The notes: a model not told the origin generated them from the letters alone. 64,000 nt of DNA from Actinoplanes lobatus (GCF_014205215.1 NZ_JACHNC010000001.1:5824501-5888500); one strand, 5' to 3'. Counted from the first letter of the stretch, positions 24,240 to 32,869 are shown. Numbers and translations are program-made.

Positions 24240-25228
24240 GTGCCCTCTTCACCCACGCCCTCCGTCTCCACCAGCGGTATCCCGACGAGCCGCTACCCGG
24301 CGACGGTGCGCCGTTCCCGGACGAGGCGGAGCACCGGAGATATCTGCCGGGACCGGAGGACCGCGGCCTTGCGGGCGCCGAGGTCGCCGGGATCCTTGAC
24401 CGGAACCTGGACGACCCCCGGTATCTGGCCAGCGCGTTTCACGACGTCCACGTCCCCATCCATCCCAGCGAGCACATCGGCGCGGCGGCGGCCCGCGCCG
24501 ACCCGGAACGCGTGCGCCGCGCCGGCCGATGGCTGGTGCGGCACGGCACCGACCGCTGTGCCGTCACGGTGGGCCTGGCCCTGCTGGCGGCCGGCGACCA
24601 CCCCGGCGACATCCCGCTGATCCAGACCATCGGGCTGCTGTCCGAGCGGTACGGGCCACTGGCCGCCGTGGCGCTGGCCCGCCGCAGCGGCGGGGAGGAG
24701 GCGCTGCGCTGGCTCGCCCAGCGCGTCGCGGGCTGGGGCCGGGTCTACGTCATCGAGGCGATGTGCCGGCGCGGCGTCCACACCTCCCGGGACTGGCTGC
24801 TGCGGAACGCCTGCGACGGCGACCTCCTCAACGGATACTTCGCCGGCAAGGTCGCCATCGCCGCGCGCCTCGACGAGGCGATCAGCGACCCCGGGGCGGA
24901 TGACCCGCTCGTCGACCACACGGGACGCCTGCTGTCGACCCTGGCCATCTGCGGCGGTATGAGCCACACGCTCCGGGACCTGCCCGCGGCCGACCGGATC
25001 ATCAGCGCGCACGCGGGCCACCTCAGCCGCCGCCCACCCACCTACCTGCGGTATGTCGACGCCGCCGTCGTCGCCGACGTGTCGCCGAACGACATCTATC
25101 TCGAACTGCTCCGACGGCCCGACTGGGTGGATGCCGCCCGTGCCGGGTTCGCCGACGATCCCGACTACTTCGACTGGTTCGCCGACAACGTGGCCGCCCG
25201 GCTCGGGCTGCCCGACCTCTCCACATAG
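24236..25228 (+). CDS. Protein of unknown function, helical repeat-like
   Basis: A 330-residue soluble protein I do not recognise. It is mostly helical, with repeated L-A/L-L-A segments, an R-Y-L-P-G-P-E-D loop near residue 35 and V-H-V-P-I-H-P-S-E-H near residue 72. The pattern resembles HEAT-type repeat proteins without a clear motif. There are no membrane helices and no signal peptide. The start is set by the ATGA overlap with the 11-codon ORF upstream. The last 64 bp overlap the convergent PH-domain gene, an unusually long overlap. Confidence 0.6.
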   Translation: MSALFTHALRLHQRYPDEPLPGDGAPFPDEAEHRRYLPGPEDRGLAGAEVAGILDRNLDDPRYLASAFHDVHVPIHPSEHIGAAAARADPERVRRAGRWLVRHGTDRCAVTVGLALLAAGDHPGDIPLIQTIGLLSERYGPLAAVALARRSGGEEALRWLAQRVAGWGRVYVIEAMCRRGVHTSRDWLLRNACDGDLLNGYFAGKVAIAARLDEAISDPGADDPLVDHTGRLLSTLAICGGMSHTLRDLPAADRIISAHAGHLSRRPPTYLRYVDAAVVADVSPNDIYLELLRRPDWVDAARAGFADDPDYFDWFADNVAARLGLPDLST

Positions 25229-26715
25229 TCATCGAGGACGAAGGCGGCGGCCAGGTCCGGCGTCGCCTTCGTGATGAACGTCAGGGCCTGCTCCTCACTC
25301 ATGTCGGGAGATTCGTAGTGGCGCGCTCCGGCCGCCGTCGCGACACCCACCGTCATCCGGCCACCCCAGCGCTGGAAGACCGACTGCTGGACCGTCCAGC
25401 CGATCACCGCGCGCCGCTGCAACGCGACCGTGCGGCGGTGGCGGATTCCGTGTCGCACCACCAGATAATCGCCATCGACCGCGTGACCCAGCGAGCGATA
25501 CGCCACCACGGCCAACGGAAGCGTCACCGGGATCAGCGCCAACGGCAGCAGCCACCACGATCCGGGCAGGACGCCGGTCAGCGTGAACACCAGTACCGCC
25601 CCGGAGATCAGCGCCGGACCGTAGACCGCCATCCCGAGCCGCCGGGTCAGCGCGCCACGCGGATGCCGGGCCAGCGCGGCCTCCAGCGGGCGGGCCCCGT
25701 CCGGCAGGATCTTCGCCGCCAGGTCGTGGGCCTCGGCCAGGCGGATCCGCGGCAGGATGTCACCGCCGCTCGCCTCACCCGCGGCCGCGCCCAGACCGGA
25801 CGACAGCACCTTCGTCCGGGCCAGCCGCAGCCAGCGCCACACCAGCGGCTCGTCCACGGCGATGCCGCGCATCCGGGAGTCGGTGCGCTGCACGGTCCGG
25901 GTGTTGAGCAGCCCACGCCGGGTCACCAGTGCGGTGTCCGGGGCGGTTCCGGTGCGGACCAGCCGGAAATTGCCGTTCTCCAGCAGGAACGCGACGGTCG
26001 TCGCGACGACCCCCAGCGGGTACGCGATGAGCAGCACCAGGGCGATGTTGGCCACCGGCCCGCGGCCGTCCCAGCCGATCAGGTCGCGGCCCAGCTCCGG
26101 CAGGTCGACGCCGAGTGCCCGCAGCAGCCAGTTCAGCCCGAACAGCGGCCCGGCGATGGCGAAGACGGCCCACACCGACACCACGTTCAGCGGGATCCAC
26201 GACCGGCGGAATCGGGTGAGGACGGCCTCCGTGGGCGTCTGTGCCACGGCCGGAACCGGGTCGGGGGAGGCGGGATCGACCGAGGGCGAACCGGGCATCA
26301 GTTCACGCTGGACCAGGGCGGCGTGCCGGTGGTCGAGGGCGTCCAGCTTGAACGACGACTCCGTCTCGCCCGAGCCGATGTGCACCGTGCGCAGCCCGAG
26401 CAGGCGCTGCAACAGCCGGGCCGAACTGTCCACGCTGCGGATCCGGTCCCGGGACACGGTGCGGTGCTTGCGCGACAGCCAGCCGGTACGCATCTCCACC
26501 CGCTCCGGCGTGATCCGGTAGCGGGTGGTCTGCCAGCGCCGCAGATCCAGCAGCGCGGTCAGCAGGCCACCGCAGGCGCCGGCCACCAGCGCCCACACCG
26601 GCTCGTCGCTCACCACGATGCCCAGATATCCGGTGGCCAACGAGATGACGACACGGATCAGGTCGAGCCAGACGACCCGTACGCTGAGCCGCCGCCACCC
26701 TTCGCCGTCGGTCAT
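25165..26715 (-). CDS. YdbT-like bacterial PH domain membrane protein
   Basis: A 516-residue membrane protein with tandem bacterial PH (DUF304) domains separated by helix pairs. Each PH repeat begins with a Y-R-I-T or Y-L-V-V-R strand, then W-L-S-R-K-H-R-T-V-S-R-D-R-I-R-S-V-D and L-L-Q-R-L-L-G-L-R-T-V-H-I-G-S. Helix pairs lie near residues 17-55, 175-245 and 365-410. It pairs with the small PH protein upstream, overlapping by ATGA, as ydbS-ydbT do in Bacillus, where they protect the envelope against sublancin-type stress. That function is only inferred here. Confidence 0.8.
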   Translation of the reverse strand: MTDGEGWRRLSVRVVWLDLIRVVISLATGYLGIVVSDEPVWALVAGACGGLLTALLDLRRWQTTRYRITPERVEMRTGWLSRKHRTVSRDRIRSVDSSARLLQRLLGLRTVHIGSGETESSFKLDALDHRHAALVQRELMPGSPSVDPASPDPVPAVAQTPTEAVLTRFRRSWIPLNVVSVWAVFAIAGPLFGLNWLLRALGVDLPELGRDLIGWDGRGPVANIALVLLIAYPLGVVATTVAFLLENGNFRLVRTGTAPDTALVTRRGLLNTRTVQRTDSRMRGIAVDEPLVWRWLRLARTKVLSSGLGAAAGEASGGDILPRIRLAEAHDLAAKILPDGARPLEAALARHPRGALTRRLGMAVYGPALISGAVLVFTLTGVLPGSWWLLPLALIPVTLPLAVVAYRSLGHAVDGDYLVVRHGIRHRRTVALQRRAVIGWTVQQSVFQRWGGRMTVGVATAAGARHYESPDMSEEQALTFITKATPDLAAAFVLDDYVERSGSPSRAATLSANQSK

Positions 26716-27206
26716 GTCGCGTCGCCCGGGGTCGCGGCGGTCACTTCACGTAACCGGTCGACGGTCTCCTCGGCGATCCTCGCGTCCACCCCCTCGATCG
26801 TGATCTTGCCTTCCGACGAGGCGGTGGTCACGGTGATCGAGGCGAGGCCCAGCCACCGCTGCAACAGCCCGATCTCGGTGTCGATGCTCTGGATCCGGGA
26901 GATCGGCACCACCTTCCACTCCCTGGTCAGCCAGCCGGACAGCGCGTAGACGGCGTCCTCGGTGGCCTCCCAGCGATGCGTGCGGTAACGGGCGTACGGC
27001 ATCACCGTGATGTTCACCGCGTAGGTCACGGCGACGGCCAGGATCACCGGTCCCAGATATGGGCGGGCGCTCTCGGCGTACCCCCAGATCGCACCGAGCG
27101 TGCCCAGCACGCCGATGGACCAGAGGACGGCCTGGAGTGTCCGCCAGGTGATGAACCGGCGATCCAGCCGGTGCCGCGGCGGGCGCAGGGTGAGTGAGGC
27201 CTCCAT
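26712..27206 (-). CDS. YdbS-like small PH domain membrane protein
   Basis: A 164-residue partner of the protein above: two transmembrane helices (about 20-70) then one bacterial PH domain with Y-R-T-H-R-W, W-L-T-R-E-W-K-V-V-P-I-S-R-I-Q-S-I-D and L-L-Q-R-W-L-G-L-A-S-I-T-V. It is first in a two-gene operon, and its stop overlaps the start of the larger gene by 4 bp. Confidence 0.82.
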   Translation of the reverse strand: MEASLTLRPPRHRLDRRFITWRTLQAVLWSIGVLGTLGAIWGYAESARPYLGPVILAVAVTYAVNITVMPYARYRTHRWEATEDAVYALSGWLTREWKVVPISRIQSIDTEIGLLQRWLGLASITVTTASSEGKITIEGVDARIAEETVDRLREVTAATPGDAT

Positions 27207-27269
27207 GCGCCCATGGTGACGGGGTCAGGCCACCCGCTCGTCCGCGGAGGGCGCTCCCCGCCGCGGGAT

Positions 27270-27428
27270 TTACCGAACGAACGATTGACCACGCACCGTG
27301 ATCTCCTTGTCGAACCGGAAACCGAGCCGCTCCATCACCGCCCGCGACCGCTGATGGTGCGGCTCGGTGAACGCCACCACGTGGTCGGCGCCCAGCTCAC
27401 CGAACGCCAGGTCGAGTCCAGCGCGGCT
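27270..27428 (-). pseudogene. C-terminal remnant of a GNAT acetyltransferase
   Basis: Fifty-two codons and a stop that encode only the end of an acetyltransferase: A-F-G-E-L-G-A-D-H-V-V-A-F-T-E-P-H-H, then R-S-R-A-V-M-E-R-L-G-F, the standard GNAT motif, and R-F-D-K-E-I. The catalytic N-terminal part is absent. The remnant starts directly after the TAG stop of the MFS gene and in the same frame, so a deletion probably joined the two genes. It has no start codon or ribosome site. Confidence 0.75.
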
Positions 27429-28622
27429 CTATCTCTGGGCGTGAGGGGCGATCCACCAGCGTACGGCCGGGGCGAGTGCGGCGGTGAGGGCCGCTGAGAC
27501 GACCAGGCCGCCGCGGGCGCCGAGGAGGGCGATGAGCGGGCCGGCCAGACCCAGGCCGAGCGGGGCGGCCAGGGTGACGCCGGCTGTGTAGAAGGTCAGG
27601 ACCGGCTGCTGATCGTCGGCGTCCAGATGGTCCTGTAGGTAGGTGTAGGCGAGCGCCGTGAACGGGCCGTAGATCACCCCGCCGATCGTGAAGGCGAGCG
27701 CCGCGACCGGGATCGAACCGGCGGCTGCCAGCGCCGCCACCGCCGCCGCCCAGCCGGCGATCACCGCGACGATGCTGGTCCGGGGACGGAACCGCCGCAA
27801 TTGGCTGGTCAGGGCGGCACCGAGCAGGGCGCCGGCGCCGAAGCAGGTCCACAGGACGCCCAGCGCGCCGGCGTCGGCGGCGAGATCCCCGGTGACCAGT
27901 AGCGGAAGCGCCACCTCGACCGGGCCGTAGCAGAGGTTGAAGAGGAAGACGACCAGCAGCAGCCGGGACGCCACCCGGTGCCGGCGGATGATCTCCAATC
28001 CGGAGCGGGCCTTCCCGGTGCGGCCGTGGAACGGTGTAGTGGTCGTCGCGGCGGCCGCTATCGGCAGCGTGGCATAACAGGCGGCGGCCACCGCGAGCGC
28101 TGCCGCCGGGCCGGCGACCGCCGAGATGAGGCCACCCAGGGCGGGGCCGGCGACGTACAGCGCCAAGCTGTCGGAGATGCCGAGCAGGCCGTTCACCGGA
28201 AGCCGGGCCTGCTCGCCGGCCATACCGGTGGCCAGCAGGCGGCGGCCGCTGCTGGACAGCAGCCGCAGCGCGCAGCCCGCGAACAGGCCGCCGATCAGCA
28301 GGCCCAGGGTCAGCCGCCCGAAGTGGGCCAGCAGCCACGCCAGGCCGAACGTGGCCGCCCGCAGCAGCCCGTCCGCGGCTACCACCAGGCGCGAATCGAA
28401 CCGGCGGCGACCCGCTCCGAAGAAGACAGCGATCGCGATCGGCAGGAGGAACGGCGCGGCCAGCACAACGGAGACGGCGGCGGCCGGATCGACGGCGCCC
28501 CTGACCTGGAGCGCCAGCAGCGGCAGGGCGACGAAGCCGATCCCGTCGCCGAGTTTGGCGACGGCGTCGCCGCCGATCAGCGTCGCGAGGCGCCGGTCCC
28601 GTAGCACCGCTGAGTAGGTCAC
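27429..28622 (-). CDS. MFS transporter
   Basis: A 397-residue transporter with 12 predicted helices, of the MFS_1/enterobactin exporter-like type. Helix 1 starts I-G-G-D-A-V-A-K-L-G-D-G-I-G-F, a G-R-R-R-F-D loop follows helix 2, and Y-G-P-F-T-A-L-A-Y-T-Y sits in helix 10. The start is GTG 28622; GAGAAT 6 nt upstream could be the -10 of a leaderless message. An upstream extension would overlap the divergent amidohydrolase gene and is not used. The stop TAG is followed in frame by a GNAT remnant. Confidence 0.8.
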   Translation of the reverse strand: MTYSAVLRDRRLATLIGGDAVAKLGDGIGFVALPLLALQVRGAVDPAAAVSVVLAAPFLLPIAIAVFFGAGRRRFDSRLVVAADGLLRAATFGLAWLLAHFGRLTLGLLIGGLFAGCALRLLSSSGRRLLATGMAGEQARLPVNGLLGISDSLALYVAGPALGGLISAVAGPAAALAVAAACYATLPIAAAATTTTPFHGRTGKARSGLEIIRRHRVASRLLLVVFLFNLCYGPVEVALPLLVTGDLAADAGALGVLWTCFGAGALLGAALTSQLRRFRPRTSIVAVIAGWAAAVAALAAAGSIPVAALAFTIGGVIYGPFTALAYTYLQDHLDADDQQPVLTFYTAGVTLAAPLGLGLAGPLIALLGARGGLVVSAALTAALAPAVRWWIAPHAQR

Positions 28623-28769
28623 CGGCTGATTCTCGCCGGTTCTCGTATCCGCCCGGGATGAGGCCCTCCGGGTGGGGTTAGCACCACCATGGAGCGGGAG
28701 CCTGCCCCATCGTGCCAGGGCGCGGATCGCGAAAGGCTGGACCACGTCGAACCAGACGGGGGAGGAACA

Positions 28770-30032
28770 GTGCGCAGCTCAGAGGGGCAAGTGGTCAGCC
28801 GGCGGGCCGTTCTCGGCGGGGCGGTCGCGGCGGCGGCCGGGGCGTGGCTGACGTCGACCGAGGCGGCCTCGGCGACCGACCGGGTGGCCCTGGCCGTGGA
28901 GGCGGAGGCCGCCCGGATCGACGGCGCGCTGATCGAGCTTCGGCGCGACCTGAACACCCATCCGGAGGTTTCCGGCCAGGAGCAGCGGACCGCCGGGGCG
29001 GTCGCGGCCCGGCTGCGGGCGGCCGGGCTCGACGTCACGACCGGTGTCGGCGGGCACGGTGTCGTCGGCGTCCTGACCGGGGCCCGGCCGGGGCGGACGG
29101 TGGCGTACCGGGCGGACATGGACGCGGTCGGCCCCCAGGACCAGATCGGCGGCGGCCCCGGACCGGCCCATCTGTGCGGCCACGACATCCACACCACGGT
29201 CGGGGTGGGCATCGCCGAGGTGCTGGCCCGGCTGCGGGAGCGGGTCGCCGGCCGGGTGGTGTTCCTGTTCCAGCCGGCCGAGGAGAACCTGTCCGGCGCC
29301 GCCGCGATGATCGCCGGCGGCGTCCTCACGGCGACCCGCCCCACCGAGATCCACGCGCTGCACTGCGGGCCGTTCCCGGTTGGCCGGTTCGCGACGATCG
29401 CCGGTTTCGGGATGCCCGGCCAGGACCGCGGCCTGATCACCCTCACCGGCGACGATGCCGCGGCGCGCGCTCAGCGGTTGGCCACGAGCATCAACAACAT
29501 CGGTACGGTTCAGCGCCCGTCCACCCCCGCCGACCTGGAGCAGTTGGTGGCCTACCTGCAGACTCCGGGCGGCCCGCTGGCCCGGTTCGTCTTCGTCCAG
29601 GCCCGGGCCGCCGGCGCGACCGTCCAGGTGGCGTCCCGGTGCTGGCCGGAACACCGCTACACGGAGGTCCGCGCCGAGATCCGGCGCCGCGCCCGGGCAG
29701 AAGGTCCGGCCACCGTGGACTTCCCGGCCGACCCGTTCCCGGCGATGGTCACCCCGCAGCGTGAGGGCAAGGCCGTGGAGCGGCATCTCCGGCGCACGCT
29801 GGGCACCGAGCGGGTGATGCCGCTGCACGCCGCGATCCCGTTCAGCGGCGAGGACTACGCCCTGTTCCTGGACCGCCTTCCGGGCACCTACACGTTCCTC
29901 GGCGTCCGGGCCCCGAACACCGGCGTCGAGACCAGCTACCCCCACTTCGCCACCTTCCAGCCAGACGAGAGCGCAATCGGCCACGGCGTCCGCGCCATGT
30001 CCGGCTGGCTCCTGTCCCGCACCCGCCCCTGA
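28770..30032 (+). CDS. Tat-exported M20-type amidohydrolase
   Basis: A 420-residue exported peptidase or amidohydrolase of family M20D. The twin-arginine motif S-R-R-A-V-L-G-G is at residues 10-17, followed by an Ala-rich hydrophobic stretch. Metal-binding segments are R-A-D-M-D-A, H-L-C-G-H-D-I-H-T and Q-P-A-E-E, and F-S-G-E-D-Y-A near the end gives another ligand. Known relatives hydrolyse N-acyl amino acids or carboxypeptidase substrates. GTG at 28770 is fixed by GGGGGAGG; upstream in-frame starts would bury the Tat motif. A Tat route suggests cofactor loading before export. Confidence 0.85.
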   Translation: MRSSEGQVVSRRAVLGGAVAAAAGAWLTSTEAASATDRVALAVEAEAARIDGALIELRRDLNTHPEVSGQEQRTAGAVAARLRAAGLDVTTGVGGHGVVGVLTGARPGRTVAYRADMDAVGPQDQIGGGPGPAHLCGHDIHTTVGVGIAEVLARLRERVAGRVVFLFQPAEENLSGAAAMIAGGVLTATRPTEIHALHCGPFPVGRFATIAGFGMPGQDRGLITLTGDDAAARAQRLATSINNIGTVQRPSTPADLEQLVAYLQTPGGPLARFVFVQARAAGATVQVASRCWPEHRYTEVRAEIRRRARAEGPATVDFPADPFPAMVTPQREGKAVERHLRRTLGTERVMPLHAAIPFSGEDYALFLDRLPGTYTFLGVRAPNTGVETSYPHFATFQPDESAIGHGVRAMSGWLLSRTRP

Positions 30033-30214
30033 CATTCCGCGCCGGCGATCCAGTCCGGCCGACTGCCAGCGTGTCCGAGACAGCGCTCGCCGCCGTTGAA
30101 GCACCTCGGCCGGCGCGGTCTCGGGCGCTTGGGTCAGCGCTGGCAGCGGCCTTGGCGAGATTCGCCGCGCCCGCTCGGCTGTTGCTTGATCGCCCGCGCG
30201 GCTGACCCTGGCCC
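30033..30214. other. Intergenic region with interleaved inverted repeats
   Basis: Non-coding 182 bp after the amidohydrolase. Two perfect inverted repeats interleave: CCGCGCCGGC (30037-30046) with its complement at 30109-30118, and CTGCCAGCG (30063-30071) with 30138-30146. As RNA this could form a pseudoknot-like fold or a terminator. Confidence 0.45.
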
Positions 30215-30468
30215 GCTACAGAACTTTTGTGGTCGAGGTCCGCGTTTCGCTTCGGCTTCTTTGCCGGTACGCGTGACGTCGTCCCGCCTTATCCGTCCTG
30301 TCCCGTCCGGTTGGCGCGATCTCGCTGCCCGCTCCGTCCTTTGCCGCGCCCGCCGGGCGTAGATCGGTGACTGGGCAGGCCGGCCGATGTGCCGCGTCCC
30401 TCTCCTTGCCGCCGGTCGCGGCCGGGGCGTCGGCTCTCGCCCTTGGCGGACCGGGTCACGCTGGGCGG

Positions 30469-30681
30469 GTGGTCGCGGTGTTGCTCGCCAGGCACCCGGG
30501 GTGCTTGCTGTCGGCCGTTGCGCCGGTCGCTCTGGGTGGGTGGTTGCGGTGTTGCTTTCCAGGCAGCCGGGGTGCCTGCTCTTGGCCGTTGCGCCGGTCA
30601 TCCTGGGTGGGTGGTTGCGGTGTTGCTGGCCCGGCAGCCGGGTTGCCTGCTTTCGGCCGTTGCGCCGGTCACGGCGATCGT
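30469..30681 (-). repeat. Left array, three 71-bp copies
   Basis: Copies are anchored on GTGGTTGCGG or a one-base variant at 30469, 30540 and 30611, with a spacing of exactly 71 bp. Read on the minus strand they match the right array (C-C-G-C-A-A-C-C-A-C start, TGCCTGG near the end). More degenerate copies seem to fill 30370-30468. Confidence 0.8.
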
Positions 30682-30822
30682 CATCCGCGGTCCCGCCGGG
30701 GCCCAGCGGCCGCGCACGGCCACCCTCCGGGCGGGCGGGGCTACACGGTTGGACTCCAACACGGGTGGGTGCGCACGGCCGAGCCTCAGCGCGGGTGGGT
30801 GCGCACGGTCGGGCTGTCGAAG

Positions 30823-30868
30823 CGGTGGTGGCCGCACACGAAAGTCGCCGCGTGCGCGGCCACCACCG
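30823..30868. repeat. Central 18-bp hairpin of the element
   Basis: Left arm 30823-30840 and right arm 30851-30868 are complementary with a single mismatch, around the 10-nt loop AAAGTCGCCG. It lies near the position where the element would be symmetric if both arrays had the same copy number. Confidence 0.7.
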
Positions 30869-31140
30869 TTACGGGCAGGTAGGCGACCACGACATCGCCA
30901 GCGTGTGCGCCCACCCCGCCCATCGCCGTGACGGCCGCCCACCCGACGGCTGTCGTGCCCGCTCACAGCGAAACCCGGCCGGCCGACACTGCGTGTTAGC
31001 GTGGGATTCCGTTCACCGGCCCTTGTGGAACATCGAGATGGCCGGAGCAGCACCGATGTACCACGCGCCTCCATGCACTCACCACCATGGTCACGGTGGG
31101 TGACTCCCGACGGGCTCCCTCCTGGCGCGACCGGTGTCAA

Positions 31141-31570
31141 CCGCAACCACCCACCCGGCGCGGCCGGCGTGATGGCCGGGAGGAGCGCCTCGGTTGCCTG
31201 GCGATCACTACCGCAACCACTCGCCCGGCGCGGCCGGCGTGATGGCCGGGAGGAGCGCCTCGGTTGCCTGGCGATCAGTACCGCAACCACTCGCCCGGCG
31301 TGACTGGCGTGACGGCTGGGAGGAGCGTTTCGGTTGCCTGGCGATCAGTACCGCAACCACTCGCCCGGCGTGACTGGCGTGACGGCTGGGAGGAGCGTTT
31401 CGGTTGCCTGGCGATCAGTACCGCAACCACTCGCCCGGCGTGGCCGGCGTGACGGCTGGGAGGAGCGTTTCGGTTGCCTGGCGATCACTACCGCAACCAC
31501 TCGCCCGGCGTGACTGGCGTGACGGCTGGGAGGAGCGTTCCGGCGGCCTGGTGATCACTACCGCAACCAC
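31141..31570 (+). repeat. Right array, six 70-bp copies plus a part copy
   Basis: CCGCAACCAC recurs at 31141, 31211, 31281, 31351, 31421, 31491 and 31561, exactly 70 bp apart. Neighbouring copies differ at only a few positions; the middle copies are the most alike, pointing to recent unequal crossing-over or slippage. The whole unit is conserved, with no variable spacers, so it is not CRISPR. Confidence 0.92.
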
Positions 31571-31758
31571 CCATCCCGGCGGGACCGGCAGTACATGCGG
31601 GGGTGTCCGACCGATCTACGCCCGGCGGGCGCGGCACAGGCGGGAGCGGGCAGCAAGCGCGCGCCGACCGGACGGAACGGTCCGGATCAGGCGGGACGAG
31701 GACACGCGTACAAGAAAGGAGCTGGAAGCGAAGCGCGGACCTCGACCACGAACGATCT

Positions 31759-32511
31759 TCAGGGGCGGAAGCTGGCGCGGTATTCGGTGGGGCTTCGGGT
31801 GGTGAGCTGGCGGAAGGCGGAGTTGAAGGCGGACAGCGAGGTGTAGCCGACGGTGTAGGCGATCTTCGTGACCGGGGTGTCGCCGGCGGCCAGTTCCTCG
31901 ATGGCGCGCAGGATCCGCATCCGGCGCAGGGTGGCACGCCAGGTCATGCCGCACTCGTCCTCGAAACGGCGGGCCAGCGAGCGCGGGGCCAAGCCGACCT
32001 CGGCGGCCAGTTCCTCGAAGGTGAGCTGTTCGGCCAGGCGCTGTTCGGTGAGGTGCAGGGCACGGCGCAGTTCGGGGGAGCGGCCGGTGGGCACGACCAC
32101 GGGGCTGGGCTGTTCGGCGAGCTTCCAGGTGACGGCGGCCAGTGCGTCGAGGACGCTTTCGGCGTACCGGGAAGGGGGTTGATCCTCGGTGGCGCAGAGG
32201 CCGCACTCGGCGACCAGCGCGCGGGCCAGCGGGGTCAGGTCGAAGACCGTCAACGGCGCCGGAGGCGGCGGGACGAAGGTGGTGTCGAACAGGACGGAGG
32301 AGGTGGTGACCGGTTGCGGGATGCTGATCCGAATCGGACGGCCGGCTGTGATGAGGGCGGCTCGGGCCGGTGGCAGCAGCCAGGTGGCGCCCTCCGCCTC
32401 GAGGCGGAGGGCGCCGGTCGAGGCGCAGAGCAGATAGTGCCGGTCGACCTGGAAGTCGCTCGCCGGGGTGGCGGGAAACGACCGGACGAAGCTGTACGCC
32501 GGGCGGTGCAT
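31759..32511 (-). CDS. AraC-family transcriptional regulator
   Basis: A 250-residue AraC/XylS regulator. The N-terminal half (1-150) is a cupin-like sensor (H-Y-L-L-C-A-S-T-G-A-L-R-L-E), and the C-terminal half carries both helix-turn-helix motifs: L-T-F-E-E-L-A-A-E-V-G-L-A-P-R-S-L-A-R-R-F and V-T-K-I-A-Y-T-V-G-Y-T-S-L-S-A-F-N-S-A-F-R. The A-Y-x-x-G-Y-x-S-x-S-x-F signature is intact. It starts 2 bp after the stop of the YgiN-like gene, so the two are probably one operon. A reading frame extending upstream is a shadow. Confidence 0.88.
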   Translation of the reverse strand: MHRPAYSFVRSFPATPASDFQVDRHYLLCASTGALRLEAEGATWLLPPARAALITAGRPIRISIPQPVTTSSVLFDTTFVPPPPAPLTVFDLTPLARALVAECGLCATEDQPPSRYAESVLDALAAVTWKLAEQPSPVVVPTGRSPELRRALHLTEQRLAEQLTFEELAAEVGLAPRSLARRFEDECGMTWRATLRRMRILRAIEELAAGDTPVTKIAYTVGYTSLSAFNSAFRQLTTRSPTEYRASFRP

Positions 32512-32513
32512 GG

Positions 32514-32816
32514 TCAGGCGACGGTTTCCAGGAGGTCGGCGCGGAATCGGCGGCTCACCGGGGTTCCGGTCATGAGCGGGCGGATCACCCGGCCGGAGCG
32601 GGCGAACGAGGGCGTGCGCTGATAGTCGGCGAAGGACTGCTCGTCGGCCCATTCGTGGACCAGGGTGACGGCGGTGTCGTCGTGCCGGGACGCGTAGACC
32701 CGGTAGGCGAGATTGCCGGGAAGCGCCCGGATCTCGTCGTGTTCGCTGTCGAGTTGGGTGAGGGCCGCGGCCCGGTCGGCGGCGGCGGTGGTGAAATCGA
32801 CGATGACGATGACCAT
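32514..32816 (-). CDS. YgiN-like monooxygenase family protein
   Basis: A 100-residue dimeric alpha/beta-barrel protein starting V-I-V-I-V-D-F, with the conserved V-T-L-V-H-E-W-A-D-E-Q-S-F-A-D-Y motif. It belongs to the same family as the gene at 11643 but is clearly divergent from it. It probably acts on a quinone-like or reactive small molecule controlled by the AraC regulator next door. ATG 32816 has AGGA ahead; a longer start at 32888 has no family character. Confidence 0.75.
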   Translation of the reverse strand: MVIVIVDFTTAAADRAAALTQLDSEHDEIRALPGNLAYRVYASRHDDTAVTLVHEWADEQSFADYQRTPSFARSGRVIRPLMTGTPVSRRFRADLLETVA

Positions 32817-32869
32817 GAGTTGATCCTGCCGCCGGGAGCGGGGTGCCGGCTCCCGCCGGCCGGACGTGT

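Larger units (their letters stand above)
30215..31766. repeat. 1.55-kb inverted-repeat element with opposed 70-bp arrays
   Basis: The outer ~155 bp at each end (about 30215-30369 and 31609-31766) are inverted copies, roughly 80% identical by eye. Inside each lies an array of a related 70/71-bp unit, also in opposite orientation (three copies left, six and a part right). A near-perfect 18-bp hairpin lies close to the symmetry centre. Open frames cross the element, but 70 is not a multiple of three and no frame is conserved between copies, so it is not coding. It has no transposase. The right end touches the 3' end of the AraC gene at 31759. I cannot match it to a named element; a non-autonomous mobile element, an interspersed repeat family of this genus or a protein-binding site are all possible. 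Confidence 0.75.

Noticed and set aside
31141..31570. CRISPR-like appearance of the regular repeat
   Set aside because: The whole 70-bp unit is conserved with no variable spacers, and no cas genes are present.
30134..31805. Arg/Pro-rich open frames across the inverted-repeat element
   Set aside because: The similar frames at both ends are only the two inverted copies of the same repeat. Frames shift in each 70-bp unit, and no family pattern or ribosome site supports translation.
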